Of a stretch of 64,000 bases of DNA, positions 21,945 through 32,556 are shown piece by piece. The position numbers and the translations under genes were made by a program. Source of the DNA: Jackrogersella multiformis (lineage: Eukaryota > Ascomycota > Sordariomycetes > Xylariales > Hypoxylaceae); assembly GCA_902806575.1 (NCBI GenBank), contig CADCXD010000010.1, forward strand, positions 1,116,001 through 1,180,000. The letters are read 5' to 3'. The notes beneath the pieces were generated by a model. That model saw only the letters and a program-made list of their open reading frames with translations. It did no database searches and was not told where the DNA came from. Positions within the stretch are counted from its first letter, which is position 1, and each line of letters starts with the position of its first letter.

Positions 21945-23468
21945 TTGGTGAAGATTAAACAGACGGTAAAGATACTAGATAAAATAAGGTATTGTAGGTA
22001 CTTAGGTACATAGGTAGAGCTCCGATAATCCCGATCTCGCTTTTAAGCACCTACCTAGCTGTCATAGGCTCTAGGTTACCTGCCTCCTATCATAAGCTCT
22101 ACCTACTATTTAGGCTGCTAGGTAGGTGCTGAGGGATATATTTATGATTCTATCAATTTAACTTTAGAATTCAAATGTTATATATTATTCCTCATCATAA
22201 CCTTATCTAATAAGTAGACCTGAAATCGCAAACATCTCTTAGAGGCCTTTCTTTTTACATAACTTACCTAGGTATACCAGCTAACCCTAACGATACCGGC
22301 TGGATGTCAGCCGCTGGAACTCTTCTTCAAGCTTTACCACGGTATGTCACCTTTTTGATACACTTTATCGGTTTATCAACGTCTTGTCCTGCCCTGCCCT
22401 GCCCTGAAGCTGCATCTTCTCCACTCTACCCGTTTTCCAGTTCCCATCTCCCGACAATCCCGATCCAATATCATCAGTGGTTAGGGCAGCTAAAGCAGCT
22501 AGAGCCTGAATGGTGTCTATTTGCCCAATCAAACACAATTACCTGTTGGCGTGTCATTCCTTAGCATTCTCCTAAAGATAGGGTCTGCCAGTGGATGCGA
22601 TGCGATGCCGGCTGGCTGGTTGGCTTTGTTAGACAAGCTCGCTCTGCTGATAACCTTGGAATTGTGCAGTTGTCAACGCATGCGGCGCTACACTAGTCTA
22701 GACTGTGCCCCGGAGGATTTGTTTGATGCCAGTGCATCTTGGTACCCCATCTGCTGCATCTGGCTATATCTGCCGCATTTACTACTTAGTTGCCTAGGTA
22801 TAAAGTATGGATTGGATGAGTTTGATTGGGTTTCAAGGTTATTGCGGAGGAATATCGTTCTATCCTTCGCTGCTATTTATTCTTTAGACTTTACCCTATC
22901 GTGCCAAGCGGGTCCAGGTCTACGTGTAGTCGTGTAGTCTTGTAGTCTTGTGCTACCTAGGTAGGTACTTATCTTACATTATACACCTTCAGGGCTGACA
23001 AAGATATCAAAAGATTGGGCAAGTGCCGAGTCATAGACATTACACTTAGTGGCAACCTCAAAACTTTGGCTACCTACCTACTTACCGTAGTCGGTCTCTC
23101 CCGCCCTCTTTACCATATTCATCTTATCACACACCTGACCATCTGGGACTTGGTGCTACAGCTCATATATGTACCTACCTACCTAGGTAGCTTAGCTACG
23201 TACTTGAATGTTGTATAACTTTATACACTTCTCCAGTATTCCATCCCTCTCAATACACCACTCTGGATTTCTTTGGCTTCTCTCTTCCCTCTTCCCTCTT
23301 CCCTCTCCCCCACTGATTCCACATTAAACTTCCTATAAACATTCAAAAGTTTGCATAGTATATTACCTACCGCCTTTTTAGAATACTACAACAAACCGCA
23401 GACATCTCAGACATAGACAAACAAGACAGATAAAGAAACGAAACAAAGTCTTACACTACCTAGCAAGT
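21945..23468. other. Intergenic region between ALDH and amine oxidase genes
   Basis: 1.5 kb with dense TAGGTA/CCTAGGTA motifs (22008, 22265, 22793, 22957, 23170-23190), a (CCCTG)n tract near 22385 and a (CTTCCCT)n pyrimidine tract at about 23280-23310 just upstream of the next gene. An open stretch at about 22521-22937 has no proper ATG or homology and I do not call it. Confidence 0.55.
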
Positions 23469-25386
23469 ATGGATGCTTACTCAATTTCATTCACCAGTGC
23501 CTCGCAACGGAGCTTCTCGCGTATCTGGAAAGACCTCAAATCCTGCCGCCAATATAGTATCATGGAAATTCCCGTCGAAGACCTTTCAGAAAATTTGAGC
23601 TTGGGGCAGAGGATAGGAGAGGTATAATCTTACCTTAGCGAAGCTCTTGGGTTTATCATGTGAGCGAGAGGCACCCATCGGTGATCATATCATGTAATAA
23701 ATCGGCTAGATGCGGCTCAGTCTCCTCATCGTGCTACTACTCAGCTGAGTGAACCCCATCATGTGACACTACGCTCATACTTTTCATAGCGCCGAGCTCG
23801 AAGTTCCGGTCGCAAGCCTCATATTGGAGTTATCGGTGCTGGGTTTGCTGGTCTACGCTGCACGGATGTCCTCCTTCGGCATGGATTCGAGGTCACCTTG
23901 ATCGAGGGTCGAAATAGACTCGGGGGCCGCGTACATCAGTCAAAGCTGCCCTCGGGACACAAAGTCGATGCTGGGCCGAATTGGATTCATGGGACTAACG
24001 ATAATCCCATCTTGGATCTTGCTAAGGAGACCAAAACTGTAACGGGGAAATGGGCAGAACAAAGTTCCGTTTTTGACGAGGCGGGTAAACTGATGTCTTC
24101 CCCCGACGCCATAATCTACTCGGGTATTATGTGGGATATCGTGGGAGCTGCCTTTGCGCACAGCAATAAGTACTCTGCGACTATCAGTCCTGATGAAAGT
24201 CTCTGGGACTTCTTCCAAAAAGAAGTCCCCAAAAGGATACCGGAGACCGAAGAAGACTTCGAGAAGAAGAGGAATTTTGTCTACCAGCTTGCTGACCAGT
24301 GGGGAGCATTCGTGGGTAGCCACGTTTTCACACAAAGCTTGAAGTTCTTCTGGTTGGAAGAATGTATAGATGGCGGTGAGTTAACAGACCCTTGGTTCTA
24401 CTTTAATCTGACGATATTAACGCGTCACAGAGAATCTGTTTGTTGCAGACACTTACGAGAAGATTCTTCAGCTCGTCGCAAAGCCGGCTGTGGAAGGCGC
24501 GAAAATCATATATGAGACAATTATCAGCAGGATACAGAGTACTACTGACGAGGGGGGTATGTTGAAAGTCTATGCTGACGGTGGAGAGAGCATGGAGTTT
24601 GACGAAGTTGTCCTCACTGCGCCGCTCGGCTGGCTGAAACAGCATACTGATGCTTTTGAACCGGCATTGCCTTCGAGGCTCACCAAGGCTATCGAGAGCA
24701 TCGGCTACGGCTGCCTTGAGAAAGTAATGTCAAATTTCACATCAAATAAGCTATGACACTCTATTCTAACACTTATGCAGGCTTATATCAGCTTTCCGAA
24801 AGCATTCTGGGCCATCGCTGGCTCCGAGGATCGCACAGTTCAGGGGTTCTGCCAAATGCTCGCACCGGACTATGCCACTGACACGAATCCAAACAAGTGG
24901 AATCAAGAATTCGTAGAGTTGTCTTCTCTAGCACCCTCCGTTGCCCATCCAACGCTGCTGTATTACTTCTATGGCGATCAATCAAAATTCATCACCAGTG
25001 AGCTAGCGAAGCTCCCTTCGAAGGAAAAGCAAGATGCGTTCTTGTATGACTGGTTCAAGCCGTATTACTCACGTCTCCCTCACTACGACGAAAATTCGCC
25101 CGATTGCCAGCCCACCGGCTGCTACGCGACGCAGTGGTTAAATGACGAGCTCGCCGGTAATGGTAGTTACAGCAATTTCCAAGTGGGGCTCGAGGATGGT
25201 GATGTGGATATCGAGGTCATGAGGGAGGGCCTGCCGGGTCGAGGTCTTTGGCTAGCCGGTGAGCATACGGCACCTTTTGTGGCTTTGGGGACGGCCACAG
25301 GTGCTTATTGGAGTGGCGAGTCCGTCGGCAAGAGGATCGCGCAGGCGTACTCCGGAGGTGAAGACGGCATTATGATCTTGAATTGA
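23469..25386 (+). CDS. FAD-dependent amine oxidase (polyamine/monoamine oxidase family)
   Basis: Flavin amine oxidase that oxidises amines to imines/aldehydes with release of H2O2. Four exons: 23469-23621, 23790-24375, 24431-24723, 24781-25386; 545 aa. The Rossmann dinucleotide motif GVIGAGFAGL lies at about residues 63-72, followed by the GRNRLGGRV motif and the substrate-site GPNWIHGT typical of polyamine/spermine oxidases. The C-terminal flavin-contact block GLWLAGEHTAPFVALGTATGAYWSGE is intact. The first exon (51 aa before the FAD motif) is joined by a 168-nt intron with a weak GTATAA donor, so the N terminus is the least certain part. Substrate not readable; no membrane anchor or peroxisomal tail visible. 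Confidence 0.9.
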
Positions 25387-27518
25387 ATCGAGGGGGGACT
25401 ACACACTAGACAAGGGCAAGATGAAGCCTTTACTACAGCGTCATAACTTATGATATATAATGTTACGCGCACTATAAAGCATTGTTACAGCGTCAGCGGC
25501 CTTGGCCCATTGCCAATGAGTGCAGATGAATACTTACGTAATGTAGTTAATCTGGGCATCACTGAAAATATTGGTATATAGGTACCTAGACATGGTACCC
25601 ATCACGGGGTTATAAGAATACTACGCTACTCAAAAGATCTCAAGTGATCTCCAATTGATTTATTCCGCCTAACCGTAAGCATCAAGAGCCTTTTAGTCAT
25701 CGGAGGTAAAGAGAGTGAGCAGTAGTCAAAGAATAGCATGGCAGCGGCTGACGGATATAAGGCAAGCCTGATGGGGCCGCCGGCGTTAACGGCCAATACC
25801 TATGGAGCATTGAATTTTCTCGCTGGAGTTAAGTTCCTGTATAGACGGTGCTTACTTTGGCCACTAAGGGGTTGTTCCTGGGTTATTGTACTAAGATCTA
25901 GGTACTTTTCTACCTTAGAAATTGGGATGAGAGTAGATGTATATGAATTGTGCTATGTTATGACGGCTTTCTTATGTTTTGTATATATGAGATTGAGGTT
26001 AGAGATATACGTATGCAGTTGATTGGTTTGATATACTAGTGATGTTTATTAAAGGGGGAGAGGGAGGGACGGCATTAATGCTCCTATTTATAAGGATTTG
26101 AGATTGTAGCCCACAAGCATCATTGATATTAAAGTTATCACGCAATTCTTTAAACCCTTACCTTATCAATTTAGTAGAGGTGACGCGAAGTGAGGAGATC
26201 GTGATCAGTACACATAAATACTGAAGAGTTAAGACCTATCGTAGATATGATTATGGCGTTGGTTGAGTCTGTAATAAGGTACCTAGGTAGGTAAGCCTAG
26301 GTAGTTTAGTTTGGAACTCATGATAATACCGAATAAACGAATGGGGGGGAGAGATCATGGGATTAAAATATCTTGGAACATCGTCTTTTATGTGCCTGCT
26401 GAGCATCATTGCTGTTCCCTATTTCAGCTCACACATTATGCCAAGTTATCATCCGCACCCCCTTTAACGCAGCCAATGGCGCTATGTCCATTTATATATT
26501 ACATCGTACTTATATATATGTTCCCTTGCTCCACCCTATAGACCCTTATTATTGCAATGCGGCTACTCAACCCCGATCGCCTCTTTAGACTCGGCTAGGC
26601 CCTTTCATATACTATTTATGGGTATGAAAAGGTATGGAGGCGACTCTGTGGCAGTGAAGCCGGTATATAGCTTACATTAACTCTGCATATGAATAATACC
26701 TAGGTAGATATTTCGGAGTCCGGTTGGACTCAGGCGATGGCTCAATGTCTAGGCAATTTAGTCAACTCACATGACAAGTTGTTCGGATTGAAGTAGAATT
26801 CTAGATTTCATTAGAGCGTTATAGGGTAATTGCCACAACGTTATGAACAAGCCGAGAGGGGCAATGGGCAGATAGACGCCGTTGGCAACCTCGTCGCTAA
26901 AGGGGAGGCTCTAAATTGTACAGCAGCCAACCGGCGTCTAATAGCAAAATAATTCATAGTGTTTGCGTTTCTGCTTAGAAACGTAAATTTCCATGAACAC
27001 ATAAGCTTGAAGGTCTCTAGTGTGAGTATATGCCTCTCTAGGTGATAAACGAGCTCAAAATGCCTTGAGTAGCGTCCGCCATAGTCCGGATGGAGCTGTT
27101 TGGGCCAATTAGACGCTGCATATAATCTAGTCGACTCGTGACTCCATGTAGAAAGATGATGTAGTCAGTCGACTGACATAATCATCCTACTTCATTGTTG
27201 ACCACGTGGTTTTGTTTGCGACAAGGCCTGATGCGCGGTGGGTTGTACCCAACACCAAGACTGACACCAAGCGCCCTCCCATCGGGCAAGACCTGTCCAA
27301 GTGGCAAGCCCGGAGATTTGATTACAGCATGTGCTCAAAGACGGTATCTTTCTGCATTGCTGGATATAGAATTCCATCGGAGTTGCGTTCCGGGCCAGAA
27401 TATTAGCTCAGAAATGTCCTTTCATGCGGCAAGGTGCCACCGCCCTCTCCCATTTCTAATCCCTTCAACAGTCCCGATGTGACGTCTGTTACCCGGAGTT
27501 GGAGCAGAGTTGGGATGT

Positions 27519-28126
27519 TTAGCCGAAGCCCTTGATTCGCTGGGTGGGAGACCGTAACCTTCTTTGCGGCTAAATGGAGGACCCTATTCTGTTTCGCAGG
27601 GCAGACCTATCATAAGGCATGTTTCACCTAAGAAGAGAATTTAGCCAAACAGAGAGGCTTCCCTCGCCGTCGCTACTAGAACGGTACCTTACTTGTCTTG
27701 GCTTAACGCCCTCTAGTACAGGCACTGCCCGTTGCATATTATTTCCCATGGGGAAGCAATTTATCGTGCTGCAGATCGCTCCAGATGGAGAAGCCTTGGC
27801 ACTCTCCGTTTATACATGTTGTTACTGTAAGCCGTTAAGCTACTTCGATTTGCCCTGGTATCCTGGTGAGGGCTTTCCTAATGCTTGTCATTTACCGTCG
27901 CCGAGCACCGCATAGCTCAATATACACCAAGTCCCCACGATTCCCAAGATCGCCTTGTAAATGAACAACTTGGAAAGAGTTGAGTAGGTTAGCCAAGGTC
28001 TCCTTCTCCCACGTAACTTTAGTAGGACCGACCGGGTAGTTATACAGATAATTAATTAAGATCAACATGAGGAAGAAATACCACAGAGACATGTAATCCA
28101 GCTATTTGGTATATCACGGTGGCTAA
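27519..28126. promoter_or_regulatory. Cluster of GGCTAA hexamers upstream of the GH6 gene (putative Xyr1/XlnR sites)
   Basis: GGCTAA occurs on the plus strand at 27568-27573 and 28121-28126 and on the minus strand (TTAGCC) at 27519-27524, 27641-27646 and 27989-27994. The zinc-cluster activator Xyr1/XlnR is known to bind GGCTAA-type sites in cellulase promoters. Location 290-900 bp upstream of the cellulase start supports a regulatory role; binding is inference. Confidence 0.4.
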
Positions 28127-28310
28127 CAGGACCCCGCAATGTTTCCCCCGCGACGAAGGGACTTACCGGCATGTCTCTATTCGGAGTGGACGTGCCGAGA
28201 TCTTTCGCGATTCACGGGCCTGGTTCCTGATTGCTACCCCATGCATCGCGAGCAGAGGACGCACATGGATCGCAAGGGTTTGCGTTGGTTAGTTCCGCCA
28301 CAGTGATCAG

Positions 28311-28316
28311 TATAAG
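28311..28316 (+). promoter_or_regulatory. TATA-like box of the GH6 gene
   Basis: TATAAG about 100 bp upstream of the ATG at 28415, a usual distance for fungal cellulase promoters. Confidence 0.45.
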
Positions 28317-28414
28317 AAGCTTATGGCCTCCAGTCCAAGGGTACTCTTGATCTCCTTCTCACCGCACTCGCTCATTACGATATATCCACAGGTTGTATCC
28401 AGGTCGAATCGAAT

Positions 28415-29773
28415 ATGAAGGTTTCTACTACCAGTGTGGTGGCGTTGGCCGCTGGTGCCGTCGCCGCACCCTCAAACAACTTGCCTCGCAAGTCTGCTGC
28501 TGCTTGCACCTCGGCCGTCACGCTCGACGCCAGCACCAACGTGTTCAAGAAGTACAAGCTACATGCCAACACCTTCTACCGTAGTGAGGTGGAAAAGGCC
28601 GTTGCGGCGATGACCGACGCGACCCTGAAGACACAGGCTGCCAAGGTTGCCGACGTCGGTAGCTTCTTGTGGCTGTAAGTTTGAGGAACCTAACGAGAAT
28701 GAGGGCCATCGCTGACAAAGAATCTAGCGACAATATTGCGAACATTGCCAAGTTCGATCCTGCGGTCGCCGACGTTCCTTGCGAGGACATTCTTGGTCTT
28801 GTCATCTACGACTTGCCCGGCCGTGACTGTGCCGCCAAGGCCTCCAACGGTGAACTCAAGTACAACGAGCTCAGCCGATACAAGACCGAGTACATTGACC
28901 GTATGTCGATATCGTCATCTGGATTGAAGTGAGAGCTGAGGAACTGACCTTAATGTAGCTATCGTCACCAAGATCAAGGCCAACCCCAACACGGCTTTTG
29001 CTCTTTTGATCGAGCCTGACTCCCTGCCCAACCTTGTCACCAACGCCGACAAGGAGGCCTGCAAGCAAAGCAAGACCAGCTACGAAGAGGGTGTCGCATA
29101 CGCCCTCAAGAGCCTCAACCTTCCCAATGTCGTCATGTACGTCGACGCAGGCCACGGTGGCTGGCTCGGCTGGGACGCCAACCTAAAGCCCGGTGCCGAG
29201 GGGCTTGCCAAGGTCTACAAGGCCGCCGGAAGCCCCAAGCAAGTTCGTGGTTACGCCACCAACATTGCCGGATGGAACTCCTGGTATGCTTCTCCAATTT
29301 ATTCATTATATTAGTGATTCCCCATCAGTGAAATGGACTAACAGGATGGCAGGGACGAGGAGCCGGGTGAGTTCTCCGGTGCGTCGGACGCCAAGTACAA
29401 CTCGTGCCAGAACGAGAAGACATACGTGACCAAGTTCTCGGCCGCGCTGAAGACAGCTGGTTTCCCCGAACACGCCATCGTCGACACTGGCCGTAACGCG
29501 GTTACCGGCCTCCGTGAGGAGTGGGGTGACTGGTGCAATGTCAACGGCGCTGGTTTTGGTGTCCGTCCCACTGCTGATACTGGTTCTGAACTGGCTGATG
29601 CTTTCGTCTGGGGTAAGCCTGGTGGCGAGTCGGACGGCACCAGCGACGAGGGTGCTACCCGTTACGACTCTTTCTGCGGAAAGTCCGACGCCTTCAAGCC
29701 CTCGCCCGAGGCTGGCGACTGGAACCAGGCCTACTTCGAGATTCTTCTCAAGAACGCCAAGCCCTCTTTCTAA
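28415..29773 (+). CDS. Secreted GH6 cellobiohydrolase/endoglucanase without CBM1
   Basis: Glycoside hydrolase family 6; inverting hydrolysis of beta-1,4-glucan from the non-reducing end. Four exons: 28415-28674, 28728-28900, 28959-29283, 29353-29773; 392 aa. A signal peptide (MKVSTTSVVALAAGAVA) leads directly into the catalytic domain; the CBM1-linker of Cel6A-type enzymes is absent. Catalytic landmarks are present: YDLPGRDCAAKASNGE (the Asp in RDC) and LLIEPDSLPNLVTN (the acid Asp in EPDS), then YVDAGHGGWLGW, NIAGWNSW, and the C-terminal GLREEWGDWCNVNGAGFGVR with VWGKPGGESDGTSD. The last intron acceptor lies at 29351-29352, chosen over an earlier AG because only it keeps WDEEPGEFSG in frame. 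Whether exo or endo cannot be decided; the loop-forming segments appear retained, favouring cellobiohydrolase. Confidence 0.95.
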
Positions 29774-31073
29774 GCGACCGGCAACGGCAACGGCAATCCT
29801 GGAATCTGCGTCTGACTTGATAGTGCAGCTAGTGAAATAAGTGACGTGGATCGAAGGTCTTGTTCAGGCTAAGCGACACGGAATCGATGTAAATAAGAAA
29901 TAAACTGGCTGTTCGGACTGCAGGCGCTCCTTTTTCCCCCGTCAAAATTTTGTACTGAAGATTCAAACTGTATATAGTTTTTTGTGTATTGTGCAGTACA
30001 TACATCATAAGTTTTATTTGTGACGACGTCAATCTCTGCATCATGACATGATAGGTTTCTGTAGCAGGATGAAGATGTATTCATCTATGCTAACTGAAGA
30101 AGAGGAAAAGGGAAAACTATCAGTGGGCTAAATACCTAGGTACCTAGGTAGCCATAGCATACACCTAAAGGGGGGGCGACGACGACACCTGGGAAGGTGG
30201 GGCGCAACAGTTTCTAAGTAAGATTACTAGTGTACCTAGGTAGAGGAGAGAAATTAGAAAAACTAGAAATTATTTAGCAAGTTCTCGAAGGTTTAGTGGG
30301 ACTATACTTGTAGGTACCACGGTTATACCCGAAACGAACCCGCACCAAAGCTGCTAAAATTAGTCCGCCCTCCAACTAGCGTCGCTGCTATCAGTGCCCT
30401 ATCTCAGGTACACGAGTTACAAGTAGCAGTTACAAGAGAGACTAGCATAGCCCTCCTTCCTGAACGTTCGACAAGGTGAATACAACGTAAGGTACCGGTA
30501 GGTAGGCCCGATCGATATTTTCCTAGTGGGTAGTTAACGAATAAATAGGGAGCGGCGAAAGCTTAAATCAAGTACGCGATCAAACTAACGTGAAATCGAA
30601 CGATGACTAAGCCTTTCTAAGAATTATTTGTACGACCGCTCTACGTAGCGGCGTAGATCCTTGACGGGACGGTGTACTTGCCTACCTCCTAGGTACCTAC
30701 CTAGCACTACCTACACTGGGTACCGTAGGAGGTAGGTATGTACGGTGTAGAGGTAGGAGCCCAACACCTGGCACCGTCCCAATGGTTGCCAACCTTCTCT
30801 TAATTCCTTCCTAATTCCTTCCTAATTCCTACCTGATCCGTCTACATAGGGCTACCTCTACCTGGATACGGGTAGCTATACCTAAAGTACTACCTTAGGT
30901 AAGGTAGCACATAAAACTCCTCAGTCTCCTAAAACTCGTAATGCAAATCCTATTTAGGTCCATCTCACAAATTCCGTAAAACCATCATCATCATCATCAT
31001 TATCACCATCAATCTTTACATTTTATCGTCACTACCTATCTCAATTTGCTTAAGAGGAAATCCTCTAAGCGAA
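29774..31073. other. Intergenic region rich in TAGGTA palindromes
   Basis: 1.3 kb without gene. CCTAGGTACCTAGG at about 30134-30147, further motifs at 30234 and 30680-30730, a triplicate ATTCCTTCCTA near 30803-30828, and a CATCAT tract at about 30985 just upstream of the transporter gene. Confidence 0.55.
30681..30736. repeat. Imperfect inverted repeat / potential hairpin
   Basis: Left arm 30681-30697 (CCTACCTCCTAGGTACC) pairs with right arm 30719-30736 (GGTACCGTAGGAGGTAGG) with a single bulged base, loop about 21 nt. Intergenic. Confidence 0.75.
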
Positions 31074-32556
31074 ATGGTTTTCGAAGCGGAAGAAGAACAG
31101 GGAAACTCTTCATCCAGCAGCTATGAAGAGTCTCAGGACGGCAACGGAGACTCCCGAAAGGGTCGACGGTGTGGCTTCGTGAGTGATTTTTTGGAAAGGC
31201 TAGAGCACTTCACCTGGGCCAACTATACCTTTCCCATGTCAACTGGAGGTCTTGCTTTGCTGCTTGCAGAACAGACTCAAGGCTTCATATTTCCCGGTCT
31301 TCAGACAATTGGAAAAATCGTCTATATTTTTGACCTTGTCGTCTTCACCCTCGTCACCGCTGCCATTACTTATCGCTTCATTAAATTTCCCGGTACTCTA
31401 AAAGCCTCTATCACCCACCCCACCGAAGCCCTGTTCATAGGAACATCGACACTTAGCTTGGCCTCCATCATTGCCGGCATTGCAAGATATGGAATCCCAT
31501 CATGCGGCCCCTGGCTTGTCACCGCCTACAGGGTCTTATTCTGGATATACTTCTCTATCACTTTTGTGCTTGCTGTCGGTCAATATTCTCTGCTCTTCAC
31601 TTCACCGCTTTTGAGAATTCAAGACATGACGCCCGCCTGGGATCTCCCTATATTTCCCTTTATGCTGTCTGGTACCGTCGCATCAACGGGAGCCGCTTTT
31701 CAGCCGCCGAATGAAGCGGTCCCTATGATAATCGGAGGCCTAACTGCTCAAGGTCTCGGAATGTGTGTTTCAATTATGATGTATGGTATGTGTTATCCTG
31801 AACCCTTAGTTCTTGTGTTCCCATTTCTATGCTATATATTGGTCTTCTGCCGTTTGAAATTTTGTACGGATGCTAACGACCTCCTAGTATGTATCGACAT
31901 TTCTTTCCGTATACCTAAGGTCTCACTCATATAGACGGTCAAAAATTGTAGAGGATTTAAGCTTGGAGTAGGACTGCTAACGTACCGAGTAGGCAAGCTA
32001 TGTACGGCGAATGATACAATGGGGGTTCCCGTCACCTAATTCGCGGCCCGGCATGTTCATAGCGGTTGGGCCACCCTCATTTACCAGCCTCGCCATCATC
32101 GGGCTTGCGAATGACTTTCCCCAGCATTACAACTACTTTGGTGACGATTCAGTGACGATTCAGATCCTCCGGGTCCTCGCTACCGTCACGAGCATCTTCA
32201 TCTGGTCGCTCAGCCTATGGTTCTTCTGGATCTCCGTAGTGGCCAACCTTGCCGTCAGAAAACATTTGACATTCCATCTAAATTGGTATGCCTACGTATT
32301 TCCGAACGTTGGATTTACCATAACGATCATTTCCATTGGCAAGAACTTGCGCAGCCCTGGAGTTATGGCAGTTGGCAGCGCAATGACCCTCATGCTCGTC
32401 GCGATGTGGATTTTCGTATTTATCCACCACGTAAAGGCTATCATCAACCGAGAGATCATGTTTGAGGGCAAAGATGAGGATGTCTATGTGAATGAAAAGA
32501 AGCACGCACACGTCAAACCCACAAAGAGTGGGAGCGACATAGAGAAGGAGGCTTGA
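31074..32556 (+). CDS. mae1: TDT/SLAC1-family C4-dicarboxylate (malic acid) transporter, Mae1-like
   Basis: Plasma-membrane organic-acid transporter of the tellurite-resistance/dicarboxylate (TDT, SLAC1) family. Exon 1 is 31074-31784 (237 codons) and exon 2 is 31993-32556 (188 codons including stop); 424 aa. The acidic N terminus leads to the family signature HFTWANYTFPMSTGGLALLL, then about ten membrane segments, with RPGMFIAVGPPSFTSLAIIG and a LAVRKHLTFHLNWYAYVFPN block in the second half and a charged C-terminal tail. The gap between the exons is 208 nt and no single GT-AG intron gives the family-consistent join MMY|ASYVRRMIQW; a nested (twin) intron does, exactly. Removing only 31887-31992 would also keep frame but insert 34 hydrophobic residues after MMY. 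Confidence 0.9.
31785..31992 (+). other. Putative [D1,2] spliceosomal twin intron (stwintron)
   Basis: Internal intron 31786-31887 (102 nt): GTATGT donor, TGCTAAC branch at 31871-31877, TAG acceptor. It lies between G at 31785 and TATGT at 31888. Its excision creates a new GTATGT donor for an external intron (31785 plus 31888-31992, 106 nt) with its own GCTAAC branch ending at 31981 and TAG acceptor at 31990-31992. Exon join TAT|GCA is in phase 0 and matches the transporter family. Confidence 0.78.

Larger units (their letters stand above)
25387..28414. other. 3.0-kb gene-poor region and GH6 promoter
   Basis: No gene supportable: open stretches near 25738, 27195 and 27619 lack homology, ATG context and coding bias. 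CCTAGGTA palindromes occur at 26280-26303 and 26699. The right part is the presumed promoter of the GH6 gene, with five GGCTAA/TTAGCC hexamers and a TATAAG. Confidence 0.55.

Noticed and set aside
22521..22937. 138-codon open frame
   Set aside because: Begins at a TTG, no homology, TAGGTA-laden sequence, no coding bias.
27195..27915. Several open frames upstream of the GH6 gene
   Set aside because: Short, overlapping in different frames, no splice-compatible assembly, and overlapping the likely promoter.
31786..31992. Single 207-nt intron in the Mae1-like gene
   Set aside because: Gives a +1 frame after the join and destroys the conserved second half; only the nested-intron reading keeps frame and family sequence.
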